Below are positions 15,378 to 24,223 of a stretch of DNA of 44,107 nt, piece by piece. Within the stretch, counting starts at the first letter, position 1; each line of letters begins with the position of its first letter. This DNA is from Deltaproteobacteria bacterium (GTDB taxonomy: Bacteria; Myxococcota_A; Polyangia; Polyangiales; Ga0077539), in contig CANJUR010000035.1 in the NCBI GenBank assembly GCA_947477565.1, forward strand, positions 1 through 44,107, written 5' to 3'. Made by a program: the position numbers and the translations under genes. The notes under the pieces are model-generated. The model was not told the origin of the DNA. It made no database searches and saw nothing but the letters and a program-made list of their open reading frames with translations.

Positions 15378-16928
15378 TCACCCATAACCGAAGCGCCCGG
15401 CTTGTACCAAACCGCCCGCGCCAAACACGGCATCGAGGAGTTCGTCCGTGGGCCAGCCGTACCGCGCAGCGCGGGCCGCGGGGGAGGCTCCGGCGAGCAG
15501 GGCGCGCAGGGCGGCGTGGTGGTCGGCGACGCGAGAGCCGGCGTACGTGGCGGCGGTTCCGTTGCGGGTGAGGAAGGGCCAGTCCGAGGCAGCCATGAGG
15601 CACAGCTCGCGAAGGCCCTGGCGGAGCACCGCAGGCGGGGCCGTCGCGGCGAGTAGCTGCGCGGCGGATTCATCGACGGAGCGCAGCATCGCCGTGGTGC
15701 TCGGGTGGACCCAGCGCGCGAGGTGGCCGCCCTCGCCCCAGGTGCTCGCGTTGGGCGACACCCGGGGGTGGGAATCATACCTTGATAGGTAATCCTTCGG
15801 GGTGATCGCGCGAGCGTCCAGGGTGGCGAGCAGGCCTGCGAGGAAGGAGGTTCCTTCGGACCACCAGTGGCCGAAAAGCTCGGCGTCGTAAGGGGCGACG
15901 ATGACCGGACCGACCACGCCGCGAAGGGCGAGCGCGTCGAGGCGACGGGCGCAGCGGTCGCCGAAGTCGCGGGCGTGGGCGAGGGAGAGGGTGCGGGCGA
16001 GGGTTGGATTCCAGGGCTGCTTGGGGGAGCCCTGGCGGTCGGTGATGCGCCAGAGCTTGAGCCCGGTGGGGGCACGCGAACCGTCCGCGGCGAGGAAATC
16101 CGTGAGGCGTGAGACGGGCGCGCGCAGGCCGACGTCCTCGTGGAAGTCGCGGTACAGCGGGTGCGCGGGGTAGCCCGTGGAGCGGCTCCAGACGGCGGCG
16201 GCGGCGTCCGGGTCGCGGCCAAAGCAGGCGACGCCCGCGGGGGTGATCACCGGGCGCGCGGTGGCATTCGGCGGCCGCGGGTGGCCGAAGAGCAGCGCGT
16301 GCGACTCGAGCACGGTGGCGTACAGACCGTGGTCTGCGAGGGCGACGTCGAGCCCCGGCGCGATGCCGCACTCCGGCAGCCAGAACCCGTCGGGCGCATC
16401 GCCGAAACGGCGCGTGTGCGTGGCGACCGCGAGCGCGATCTGCGCATCAACAAACCACGGGTGCGCGCCAAACAGCGGGAGCAATGCGTGGGTGAGGGCG
16501 GTGGTCCAGAGGGAGAGACGCCCGGCGCGGGCGAGGCGGGCGAAGGCGCCGGGGAGGTCACCCTCGATGCGGGTCCAGGTGAGCCGGGCGTAGCGGAGGG
16601 CAGCGGCGTGGGCGTCAAGGGCGGCGCCCGGGAGGTCGTCCGCGCGGAGGCTCGCGATGAGGGCGTCGAGGTGATTGAGGTGCCGCTCGAATCGTGCCCG
16701 GAGTAGCGCGTCGTCGAGCATGGCGACGAGCGACGGGGAGAGCGAGAGGGTGATGCGGGCGCGGTTGTACGGGGACAGTCCATCGAGCACGGCGACGAGC
16801 GGGAGGTAGCACTCCAGCATGGCCTCGAAGAGCCAGCGCTCCTCGAGGTGGTCGTCGTGTTCGGGGTGGCGCACGTACGGCAGGTGCGCGTGCAGGAGGA
16901 GGACGACGCCGCCGTGGGGTGAGCTCAC
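15378..16928 (-). CDS. GH57-family alpha-glucan enzyme (branching-enzyme type)
   Basis: 516 residues, near the usual length of GH57 1,4-alpha-glucan branching enzymes of the DUF1957 type. Features in order: LLLHAHLPYVRHPE at the N-terminus, ERWLFEAMLECYLPL, FWLPECG with the probable nucleophile Glu, and APYDAELFGHWWSEG with the probable acid/base Asp. The C-terminal helical domain includes SDWPFLTRNG, also typical. The enzyme would branch or remodel storage glucan in the cytoplasm. No ATG suits the N-terminus; the GTG at 16928 starts just before the first strand and avoids overlapping the divergent gene. Confidence 0.87.
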   Translation of the reverse strand: MSSPHGGVVLLLHAHLPYVRHPEHDDHLEERWLFEAMLECYLPLVAVLDGLSPYNRARITLSLSPSLVAMLDDALLRARFERHLNHLDALIASLRADDLPGAALDAHAAALRYARLTWTRIEGDLPGAFARLARAGRLSLWTTALTHALLPLFGAHPWFVDAQIALAVATHTRRFGDAPDGFWLPECGIAPGLDVALADHGLYATVLESHALLFGHPRPPNATARPVITPAGVACFGRDPDAAAAVWSRSTGYPAHPLYRDFHEDVGLRAPVSRLTDFLAADGSRAPTGLKLWRITDRQGSPKQPWNPTLARTLSLAHARDFGDRCARRLDALALRGVVGPVIVAPYDAELFGHWWSEGTSFLAGLLATLDARAITPKDYLSRYDSHPRVSPNASTWGEGGHLARWVHPSTTAMLRSVDESAAQLLAATAPPAVLRQGLRELCLMAASDWPFLTRNGTAATYAGSRVADHHAALRALLAGASPAARAARYGWPTDELLDAVFGAGGLVQAGRFGYG

Positions 16929-16983
16929 GAACCGGGGTTGTAGCGCGCTGGGCGGCCTCTCCCGAAGCGAGAACGCCGATGCT

Positions 16984-18513
16984 ATGAACGCCGACGCGAT
17001 GACCACCGCCGCGCCTGCGTCTGTTCGATTCGACGAGTCCGACCTCGATCTGTTTGCCGCCGCCAGCCACGACGTCAACCCGCTGCACCGCTCTGCTGCG
17101 TATGCCCGGCGCACGGCCTTTGGCGAGCGCGTGGTGTTCGGGGCGTTGGGTACGCTGCGAGCTCTCGGTCACCTGCGTCCACGCCCGGGGCAGGCGCTCT
17201 CGAAGCTCTCCGTGGAGTTTGTCGGGCCGATGTTCGTGGGGGTCGGGTACGTGGTCGATGTCGCGGAGTTGTCCCCTGAGCGCGCGAAGGTGAAGCTCCG
17301 CGACGGGCGTCGGGTGGTGCTGCGCCTGACGGCCCACTTTCGCTCCGGGGAGGTGGCTGCGACGCCTGCCTGGACGGAGTCGTTTGCTGCGCGCGCGGAG
17401 TCCGCCGATCACGCCGACGACGCGCTCGTGGCGGGACTCGCGCTTCACGGTCGCTACGCCGCCAGGTCTGCGGCGCTTGCGACGCTAATGGTTCGCCATG
17501 CGCTCGCGGCGCGCGGTGTCGGCCCACGGCACGTCGAGACCCTCCTCCTCGCCAGCTACCTCGTGGGCATGGAACTCCCCGGTCGTCGCGCCCTCTTCTC
17601 CGACCTCGCGATGGACTTCGACGCCGACGTCTCGGCCTCCGCGGCGCCGCTTGAGTGGTCGCTCCGCCTTGATGCGATGCACGCGGAGTTCGGGATGCTT
17701 TCTCTGTCCCTGGCGACGTCCGTTGCAGGGGTTTTGTCGGCGCGCGGAAAGCTCACTGCCTTCGCGCGGCAGGAACTCTCTCCCGCCCCGATGGATGCCG
17801 TCGAGGCCGCGGTGGGACGCTCCGATCGACTGCGCGGCCAGGTGGCGCTGGTGACCGGCGCGAGCCGCGGGCTTGGTGCGGCCATCGCCCACGCGCTGGC
17901 GTTGCACGGCTGCACCGTGATCGGGACGTACCTCTCGTCGGTGTCGGAGGCCCATGCGCTCGCCGCGCGGTTGACCGGGACGCCTGGGCGTTTTGTTCCT
18001 CTTCACGGCGACGCGGGCGATCCGGTGTGGGCGGCGGCGGCGCGGGCGATGATCGTCGCGGAGCACGGTCGTCTCGACCTCCTGGTGTGCAACGCATGTC
18101 CGGCATTGCGGCCGTTGTGGTTGGAGCCCGCGTCGGCGCTGCGCATCACCGAGCACGTCGCTCGCAGCGTGGCGATGGTGGCTGTTCCGCTGTCGTACTT
18201 CCTCGATCTCGTGGCCGCACAGCGTGGAACCGCCGTGGTGATGTCGTCCTCGGCGGTGCTCGATCCGCCTGCGGAGTGGCCCCACTACGTGGCGGCGAAG
18301 TGCGCGGTGGAGGCCCTCGCCCGCGTCGCCGCGGCGGAGCAACCTGCGGCGCGTGTGCGGGTGGTGCGTCCGCCGAAGTTGCTCACCGAGTTGGTTAACA
18401 CTCCGCTTGGGCGTCAAGACGCGCTTGCGCCGGAGGAGTACGCCGCGCGCCTCGTGCGCCGACTTCTGGACCCGGGAGAGATCCCCGTCGATGGGGTGAT
18501 GGATCTGGGCTGA
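16984..18513 (+). CDS. MaoC-like hydratase fused to a short-chain dehydrogenase
   Basis: 509 residues, two enzymes in one chain. Residues about 10-120 are a MaoC-type hot-dog domain with FAAASHDVNPLHRSAAYA, which carries the catalytic Asp/His of R-specific enoyl-CoA hydratases. Residues about 140-270 look like a second, degenerate hot-dog. Residues about 285-509 are an SDR: VTGASRGLGAA (cofactor), LVCNAC (in place of NNAG), VVMSSSAV (catalytic Ser) and HYVAAKCAVEAL (YxxxK). The order hydratase then ketoreductase suggests successive steps on a beta-hydroxyacyl thioester, possibly ACP-bound. The substrate is unknown. ATG at 16999 is an alternative start. It diverges from the GH57 gene. Confidence 0.82.
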   Translation: MNADAMTTAAPASVRFDESDLDLFAAASHDVNPLHRSAAYARRTAFGERVVFGALGTLRALGHLRPRPGQALSKLSVEFVGPMFVGVGYVVDVAELSPERAKVKLRDGRRVVLRLTAHFRSGEVAATPAWTESFAARAESADHADDALVAGLALHGRYAARSAALATLMVRHALAARGVGPRHVETLLLASYLVGMELPGRRALFSDLAMDFDADVSASAAPLEWSLRLDAMHAEFGMLSLSLATSVAGVLSARGKLTAFARQELSPAPMDAVEAAVGRSDRLRGQVALVTGASRGLGAAIAHALALHGCTVIGTYLSSVSEAHALAARLTGTPGRFVPLHGDAGDPVWAAAARAMIVAEHGRLDLLVCNACPALRPLWLEPASALRITEHVARSVAMVAVPLSYFLDLVAAQRGTAVVMSSSAVLDPPAEWPHYVAAKCAVEALARVAAAEQPAARVRVVRPPKLLTELVNTPLGRQDALAPEEYAARLVRRLLDPGEIPVDGVMDLG

Positions 18514-18582
18514 GCTTTTGCGACCCGCAATCCATCACAAAAATGCTTGAATCATATTGGTTTGAGCGTGGCGTCGACCCGT

Positions 18583-19178
18583 TCATCCTGGGGTGATGTG
18601 TCGGAGGTCGAGGCCGCCCGGGTACATGTACGAAGTGTACGGCGCGACGCCGTAGACCTTGAGCCCGAGGCCCTGCCCACCGGGGCTCACGAGGTGGTGG
18701 TTGCCGGGCGCGATGGGCAGCGTAAACACCGTGAAGCCCGCCACGGCGGAGGACGATCCGCGGAGGGCCTGGCCGTCCATCTCCAGTGATCCTCCTTCGG
18801 TGGTCACGACGTTGATGAAGTTGGACACATACGACGCCGGGACGGTGAAATCATACGAGGTACGGTATTGCTCGATCGGCCCCGACCGCAGCGAGGCGTC
18901 GCTGGTGTACGAGTACACCCCGTTGGGGCGCGAGAACGTCAGCGGGTTGAACGGGTACGCAGTGGTCGGCCCATTGCTGTGCACGTGGCACGCGCCGCCA
19001 AGGCGGGGGGTCGAGACTGCGGGGGTTCCAGAGCACGCAAAACTCGCCGGTCTGGGCGCAGCCAGGGTTGCTGAGCACCACGGCGTACAAACGCCCGCGT
19101 CGGCGCAACCGAGTGCGGCCGCGCACGCGAAAGGGAGGACGAATCGGAGGGTTATCGGGCGTCGATGCGATCGCTCAC
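18583..19178 (-). pseudogene. Frameshifted IgGFc-binding-domain lipoprotein remnant
   Basis: The intact-looking C-terminal part (18583 to about 18990) contains PTTAYPFNPLTF, SDASL, YVSNFINVV and YTSYMYPGGLDLR, the pattern of IgGFc-binding-type domains found in large myxobacterial surface proteins. It has no start codon of its own. Upstream, codon bias moves between frames: a GTG at 19178 overlaps the relA stop (GTGA) but meets a stop after eight codons. The next frame gives a signal peptide with lipobox ALGC. A third gives YAVVLSNPGCAQTGEFC, matching another strand of the same domain. At least two frame changes and a shortened middle are needed, so it is a decayed gene or an assembly error. 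Confidence 0.6.
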
Positions 19179-21334
19179 ACCCGCTCGACGGAGAGGACGC
19201 CTTTCACCTTCTGCAGGGCTCGCATCACGCCCTTGAGCGATCCGAGGTCGGTGATGGTGAAGGTGAAGAGATTGACCGCGCGCTCCTCTTCGGCCGCGCG
19301 ACAGTTGGCTTCTTCGATGTTCACGCCGCACTTGGAGAAGGTGTTGCCGACCTCCGCAAGCAGCCCCGGGCGGTTGGCCGTGATGACCCGCAGGCACACC
19401 GGCCGGGACATCTTCGCGCCTTCGTCCCAGCTCACCGTCACGCGGCGCTCGGGGTCGATGTCGAGGCCCTTGGTACAGCTCCGGCGGTGCACCGAGATGC
19501 CTCGGCCGCGGCTGATGTAGCCGACGATCTGGTCGCCCGGCAGCGGCGAGCAGCACTTCGCGAAGCGCACCAGGATGTTGTTTTCGCCATCCACCAGAAT
19601 GCCGTTGCTGTCCCGCCCGGTGACCTTGCGCATGACGCGCTCCATGGTCCCCTGCTTGATGTCCGGCGGGGGCAGGCTCTCCGGCGGCATCAGGCTGCGC
19701 ACCACGGCGTCGGCGCTGTAGCGCCCGTAGCCCACCTGGATGATCAACTCGTCCACGCTCTGCAGCTTGGCGTCTTCGAGGGCGCGGCCGAGGGCGTTGG
19801 TCTTGAGTACCTTGGCGAAGCTCAGCCCCGCGGCATGCAACGCCCGCTCGAGCAGGTCGCGCCCGAGCTTGAGCGCCGACTCGCGCTGCTCGGAGCGGAG
19901 ATACCCACGAATCTTGCTGCGTGCCCGGGAGGTGACGGTGAACTCCAGCCAGTCCTTGTTGGGGTGGCGGTTGGGGTCCGTCATGATCTCCACGACGTCG
20001 CCGGAGCGCAGATGGTAGCGCAGTGGAACGATCTGTCCGTTGACCCGCGCGCCGGTGCACTTGCTGCCGACGTTGGTGTGCACCGCGTAGGCGAAATCGA
20101 CCGGCGTCGCGGTGCGCGGAAACACCTTGATCTCCCCGCGCGGCGTGAAGACGTACACCTCGTCCTGGAAGAGATCGACCTTCACGCTCTCGAGGAATTC
20201 TTGCGGGTCTCTCAGCTCCTGCTGCCACTCCATCAGCTGGCGCAGCCAGTGGAAGCGCTGCGCGTCCTTGTGGTCGATGGCATGCCCCGCGACGTTTTTC
20301 GGGCGCTCTTTGTACTTCCAGTGCGCGGCGATGCCCTGCTCGGCGATGCCGTGCATGTCGCGCGTGCGCAGTTGAACCTCCATGCGCTCGCGGTCCGGTC
20401 CGAGCACGGTGGTGTGCAGCGACTGGTACCCGTTGGGCTTCGGCAGCGCGATGTAGTCCTTGAATCGCCCCGGAATTGGCGTGAAGAGCGAGTGCACCAC
20501 GCCGAGCACCGCGTAGCAGTCGGCCGCAGACTCGACCACGGCGCGAAACGCGATGACGTCCCACACCTGCTCAAACTCGCTCTTGGACTGCTGCATCTTC
20601 CGCCAGATCGAATAGAGGTGCTTCACGCGCCCGCTGACCTCCGTGGCGAAGCCCGCTTCGGCGAAGCGCTCGGAGAGCAGCGCCTGCGTGCGGTGGATGT
20701 ACCCGTCGCGCTGCTGCACGAGCGCGGTGAGCTTGCCGGAGACCTGCTTGTATCCGTCGGGGTTGGTGTGCTTGAAGCCGAGGTCTTCGAGCTCGGACTT
20801 CATCCATGCGATGCCCAGCCGGTTGGCGAGCGGGGCGTAGATGTCGAGGGTCTCTCGCGCGATGCGCTCCTGCGCTTCGGGCTTCATGTGATCGAGCGTG
20901 CGCATGTTGTCGAGGCGGTCGGCGAGCTTCACGAGCAGCACGCGGATGTCGCTCGCCATGTGGAGAAGCATCTTGCGGAAGTTTTCCGCCTGCGCGTCTT
21001 CCTTCGAGGTGAAGTTGAACTTCGACAGCTTGGTCACGCCGTCTACGAGGAAGGCCACCTCCTCGCCGAACTCCCGCTGCACGTCTTCGATGGTCGCCCT
21101 GGTGTCCTCCACCGTGTCGTGGAGCAGCGCCGCGCAGAGCGAGGCAGAGTCGAGCCGTAGCTCCGTGATGATCCTGGCGACCGCGATGGGATGCGTGAAA
21201 TACGCTTCACCGGATTTGCGCTTCTGCCCCTCATGGTGGCGTTCGCCGAACTCGAACGCCCGCCGCAGCAGCCCCACGTCGGCTTCCGGATGATAGCGGG
21301 TGACCTGTCCGATAAGCTCTCCAAGCGCATCCAT
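19175..21334 (-). CDS. relA: Bifunctional (p)ppGpp synthetase/hydrolase (Rel/SpoT)
   Basis: 719 residues, full length for a long Rel protein. The HD hydrolase domain occupies about 20-180, with THP (His48) and LLHDTVED (His72-Asp73). The synthetase domain lies at about 240-350 (KPNGYQSLHTTV). TGS follows at about 395-455 (VFTPRGEIKVFPRTATPVDFAY), then the zinc-finger region with KCCSPLPGD, and an ACT domain at about 645-719. Both catalytic centres look complete, so it should make and degrade the alarmone in response to starvation. It diverges from the squalene/phytoene synthase gene, 91 bases away. The decayed lipoprotein follows it. Confidence 0.96.
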   Translation of the reverse strand: MDALGELIGQVTRYHPEADVGLLRRAFEFGERHHEGQKRKSGEAYFTHPIAVARIITELRLDSASLCAALLHDTVEDTRATIEDVQREFGEEVAFLVDGVTKLSKFNFTSKEDAQAENFRKMLLHMASDIRVLLVKLADRLDNMRTLDHMKPEAQERIARETLDIYAPLANRLGIAWMKSELEDLGFKHTNPDGYKQVSGKLTALVQQRDGYIHRTQALLSERFAEAGFATEVSGRVKHLYSIWRKMQQSKSEFEQVWDVIAFRAVVESAADCYAVLGVVHSLFTPIPGRFKDYIALPKPNGYQSLHTTVLGPDRERMEVQLRTRDMHGIAEQGIAAHWKYKERPKNVAGHAIDHKDAQRFHWLRQLMEWQQELRDPQEFLESVKVDLFQDEVYVFTPRGEIKVFPRTATPVDFAYAVHTNVGSKCTGARVNGQIVPLRYHLRSGDVVEIMTDPNRHPNKDWLEFTVTSRARSKIRGYLRSEQRESALKLGRDLLERALHAAGLSFAKVLKTNALGRALEDAKLQSVDELIIQVGYGRYSADAVVRSLMPPESLPPPDIKQGTMERVMRKVTGRDSNGILVDGENNILVRFAKCCSPLPGDQIVGYISRGRGISVHRRSCTKGLDIDPERRVTVSWDEGAKMSRPVCLRVITANRPGLLAEVGNTFSKCGVNIEEANCRAAEEERAVNLFTFTITDLGSLKGVMRALQKVKGVLSVERV

Positions 21335-21391
21335 TGCCAGTCACTATGCCCGGGGGCACTGAAAGGGCAACGAACCGACGCGCCGCAGGGC

Positions 21392-21397
21392 TTGACA
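21392..21397 (+). promoter_or_regulatory. Consensus -35 hexamer upstream of the terpenoid synthase
   Basis: TTGACA followed by ACCCCGG, 29 bases upstream of the ATG at 21426. No good -10 hexamer is visible, so this is a candidate only. It matches other TTGACA sites in the window in being followed by a C-rich block. Confidence 0.3.
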
Positions 21398-21425
21398 ACC
21401 CCGGACCAACCGACGACCCAACGCC

Positions 21426-22346
21426 ATGACTGACCTCCCGGGGCTCCTCGATCGCACGAGCCGAACCTTCGCGCTCTCGATCCCCCGCTTGCCCGAGCCG
21501 ACGCGCCTCGCCACCACTCTCGCGTACCTGCTCTTCCGCCTCGCGGACACCTTCGAGGACGCCGCCGTGTGGCCACGCGCTCGCCGCGCCGAGGCCCTCA
21601 CCGACCTGCTCGCACTGCTGGCCGATTCCCCCGTCGCAACGCGCGCCCGCACGGCTGAACTGAGCCAGCGATGGTGCGCCGGGCGTCCCACGGAGCACGT
21701 CGGCTACCTCGATCTCCTGGCCGCAGCACCAGACGTGTTTGCTGCCCTCGATGAGTTGTCTGCCTCGGCCCGGGCCATCGTGCTCCACCACGCGCGGCGC
21801 ACCGCCGACGGGATGCGCGGCTTCGTCGAGCGCAGCGACGAGCACGGCTCGCTCCAACTCGCGACGCTCGATGACCTCCAGGAGTACTGCTACGTCGTCG
21901 CAGGCATCGTGGGTGAGATGCTCACTGACCTGTTCGTTCACGATGCTCCCGCGCTCGCTGCGCCTGCAGTGGAGGGTGCCCTGCGCGCCGACGCGCGGGC
22001 CTTCGGCGAGGGGCTGCAGCTCGTCAATATCCTCAAGGACGCCGCCGACGACGCCCACGACGGCCGCACGTATCTCCCGCCGGACACCGACCGCGCTGCG
22101 GTGCTCGCGCTCGCCCGGTCCAACCTCCGGGCGGCGAACCGATACGTGATCACGCTCCAAAGCGCCGGGGCGCCGCGGGGCTTCGTGGAGTTCACCGCGC
22201 TGCCGGTGCTGCTCGCGCGTGAGACCCTCGACCAACTGGAGCGCGATGGCGCCGGGGCGAAGCTCCCTCGGGCGCGAGTGCTGACGCTCGCGACAGAACT
22301 CGATCAGCGCCTCGACGAGGGCGTCGCCGCGGTGGGGTCGGCGTGA
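21426..22346 (+). CDS. Squalene/phytoene synthase family protein
   Basis: 306 residues. Both aspartate-rich motifs of head-to-head prenyl synthases are present: RLADTFEDA (Asp41, Glu44, Asp45) and LVNILKDAADD (Asp205 to Asp209). SRTFALSIP and EYCYVVAGIVGEM are also family hallmarks. The enzyme would join two prenyl diphosphates to give phytoene, squalene or a precursor such as presqualene diphosphate; the product cannot be told from motifs. Its stop overlaps the GTG of the next gene (GTGA), and that gene overlaps a glycosyltransferase, so the three form one operon. A TTGACA sits just upstream. Confidence 0.9.
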   Translation: MTDLPGLLDRTSRTFALSIPRLPEPTRLATTLAYLLFRLADTFEDAAVWPRARRAEALTDLLALLADSPVATRARTAELSQRWCAGRPTEHVGYLDLLAAAPDVFAALDELSASARAIVLHHARRTADGMRGFVERSDEHGSLQLATLDDLQEYCYVVAGIVGEMLTDLFVHDAPALAAPAVEGALRADARAFGEGLQLVNILKDAADDAHDGRTYLPPDTDRAAVLALARSNLRAANRYVITLQSAGAPRGFVEFTALPVLLARETLDQLERDGAGAKLPRARVLTLATELDQRLDEGVAAVGSA

Positions 22347-22870
22347 GCGGCGAGCGAATGCACCGGTCGCACGGCACCGGGATCTTCGAGCCGTCGCAGT
22401 TTCGAGCGCTCGGGGAGGGCTGCGTGTTCGAGCCCGGGGTGATGATCTTCCATCCCGAAAATATCTCCCTCGGGCGCAACGTGTACGTCGGCCACCAGGC
22501 GATCTTGAAGGGCTACTACCGCAACGAGATGGTCATCGGCGATCAGACCTGGATCGGCCAGCAGTGTTTCTTTCACAGCGCCGGCGGGATCACCATCGGC
22601 GCTCGCGTGGGCATCGGCCCCGGGGTGAAGATCATCACGTCGGCACACACCGAAGCAGGGCGCGAGGTGCCGGTGCTCTTCTCGCCCGTGGCGATGGCCG
22701 CGGTGGTGATCGAAGACGACAGCGACCTCGGGATCAACAGCGTGATTCTGCCGGGGGTGCGCGTGGGGCGCGGCGCGGTGGTGGGCGCCGGGGCGGTGGT
22801 GACCGAAGACGTGCCTGCGTACGCGGTGGTGGCGGGCGTCCCGGCGCGGGTGCTGAGGATGCGGCCATGA
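22343..22870 (+). CDS. Hexapeptide-repeat acyltransferase
   Basis: 175 residues made of left-handed beta-helix turns (repeated I/V-G-x-x-x-x patterns: ISLGRNVYVG, MVIGDQTWIG, ITIGARVGIG, VVIEDDSDLG, VRVGRGAVVG). SAHTEAGREVPV holds the likely catalytic His. The C-terminus, YAVVAGVPARVLRMRP, is typical of maltose/galactoside O-acetyltransferase-like enzymes. It probably O-acetylates a sugar or alcohol. It is coupled to the prenyl synthase by GTGA and to the glycosyltransferase by ATGA, so a common substrate is plausible. Confidence 0.88.
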   Translation: MSGERMHRSHGTGIFEPSQFRALGEGCVFEPGVMIFHPENISLGRNVYVGHQAILKGYYRNEMVIGDQTWIGQQCFFHSAGGITIGARVGIGPGVKIITSAHTEAGREVPVLFSPVAMAAVVIEDDSDLGINSVILPGVRVGRGAVVGAGAVVTEDVPAYAVVAGVPARVLRMRP

Positions 22871-23568
22871 GGGTGGAGAGCTTCGCGGTGGTGGTGTTCG
22901 CCTTTCACGAAGCGGAGAACGTCCCGACGGTGCTGCGGGAGATTCACGCGTGGCTGCGCGCGAAGGGGCCCGAGCACGAGCTGATCTTCGTCGATGACGG
23001 GAGCACTGACGGAACCCTGGCGGCGGCGCGCGCGGTGCTCGCGGGTGACCCGCACGCGACGGCGTTTTCCCTTGGCGCCAACCGGGGCATCGGCGGGGCG
23101 CTGAAGGCCGGCGTGGCGTCGGCGACGCGGCCGTGGGTGACATTTCTGCCGTGCGATGGGCAGATTCCGCCAGGGGAGATCGACGTGCTTCTGGCCGAAG
23201 CCGAGCGCGGGGACGCCGACGTGGTGTTCTCGGTGTACCGCGACCGCGACGACGGATTACTCCGCAAGGTATTCTCCGCGGGCGTGCGCGGGATGATTCG
23301 CGCCGTGCACGGGGTGACGATGCGCTCGGACGGGCCGTACCTCTTCCGTCGCGAACTCTTCAGCGCGCGCGCGCTGGTGCCCGATACCTTCTTCCTGAAC
23401 TTCGAGTTTCCGATTCGCGCGATGCAGCAGCGGGTGCGCTCGGCGGTGGTGACCATCGAGTGCGTTCCGCGTCGCGCGGGGCAGAGCAAGAGCGCCGGGT
23501 GGCGCACGGTGTACCGGGTGGGTCGCGACCTCCTCGACCTGAAGCGGCGGCAGCTCCGCGGGGGTTGA
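22867..23568 (+). CDS. Family 2 glycosyltransferase
   Basis: 233 residues, a single GT2 (GT-A fold) domain resembling dolichol-phosphate-mannose-synthase-type enzymes. It shows VVVFAFHEAENVPTVL, ELIFVDDGSTDGTL (nucleotide-sugar binding Asp pair), GANRGIGGALKAG and FLPCDGQIPP, where CDGQ replaces the usual DxD. There is no C-terminal membrane helix, so it would act on the cytoplasmic face. The acceptor may be a polyprenyl or terpenoid lipid given the neighbours, but this is inference. The start overlaps the acyltransferase stop. Confidence 0.87.
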   Translation: MRVESFAVVVFAFHEAENVPTVLREIHAWLRAKGPEHELIFVDDGSTDGTLAAARAVLAGDPHATAFSLGANRGIGGALKAGVASATRPWVTFLPCDGQIPPGEIDVLLAEAERGDADVVFSVYRDRDDGLLRKVFSAGVRGMIRAVHGVTMRSDGPYLFRRELFSARALVPDTFFLNFEFPIRAMQQRVRSAVVTIECVPRRAGQSKSAGWRTVYRVGRDLLDLKRRQLRGG

Positions 23569-23589
23569 GCCCGCCACCGTGCATCCCGG

Positions 23590-23595
23590 TTGACA
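23590..23595 (+). promoter_or_regulatory. Consensus -35 hexamer candidate
   Basis: TTGACA followed by CCCCCGACC, in the gap between the GT2 stop and the lipoprotein start at 23723. A weak GGTACA lies 21 bases downstream, too far for an ideal -10. Candidate only. Confidence 0.3.
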
Positions 23596-23722
23596 CCCCC
23601 GACCGCGAACGCCCCGGTACACGCGTCGGCTCGAAAAGGTGCTACGAACCGCGTGTTTGCACGTTGCCCGGCGCTGGCACGGTCCGTGTTTTGCGCTCGC
23701 GGAGAGGATGATCCACTACCCC

Positions 23723-24223
23723 ATGAAGACCTTTCCCCAACCGATGTTTCTGGCCGGGTCGCTGGCGCTGCTCGCGGGCTGCGCGAGCGACGCGCTCAGC
23801 GTGCAAGGGTCCGCGGTGCTGACCGCTCAGATCGCCGGCCAGACCCCTACGCGAATGGGCTTTGACTTCACCGCGAGCACCACCGCGCTCGAGTCCGGCT
23901 CCGGGTTCACCGGGCTCTGCACCCGCGTGGCCAACCGCTGGGAGATTCAGGTCACCCGCGAGAGCCCCGGGCCCACGGAGTTCAAGCGCTTCACGCTGAG
24001 CATTCCGCTCCCCTCGACGGGCCTTGCGCGGGAGAGCCCCACGGCCAACTTCGTCGTCGGCGACTCGACCTTCTCCGGCAGCGGCACCTGCGTAGACACC
24101 ACCACCACGGTCACCGACGGCCTGCACGTCGTCACCCGCTGCACCGCCATGCGGGCCAGCGGCGACACCCGGGTCATCGACGCCGACGTCAACCTCGTCT
24201 TCACCCACTGCTCCCTGGATTGA
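23723..24223 (+). CDS. Small lipoprotein of unknown function
   Basis: 166 residues. MKTF begins a signal peptide ending in the lipobox ALLAGC. The mature part is Thr/Ser-rich with alternating polar and hydrophobic strands, four Cys after the lipid anchor, and an all-beta appearance. No family recognised. ATG at 23708 is possible, with GGAGAGG immediately in front, but that spacing is too tight. The stop overlaps the TTG start of the next gene (TTGA), so the two are probably translated together. Confidence 0.68.
   Translation: MKTFPQPMFLAGSLALLAGCASDALSVQGSAVLTAQIAGQTPTRMGFDFTASTTALESGSGFTGLCTRVANRWEIQVTRESPGPTEFKRFTLSIPLPSTGLARESPTANFVVGDSTFSGSGTCVDTTTTVTDGLHVVTRCTAMRASGDTRVIDADVNLVFTHCSLD

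Noticed and set aside
18659..21160. An 833-codon open frame on the + strand, antisense to relA
   Set aside because: It lies opposite a full, motif-complete relA; its product is His/Arg/Ala-rich with no domain, as expected for antisense frames in GC-rich DNA.
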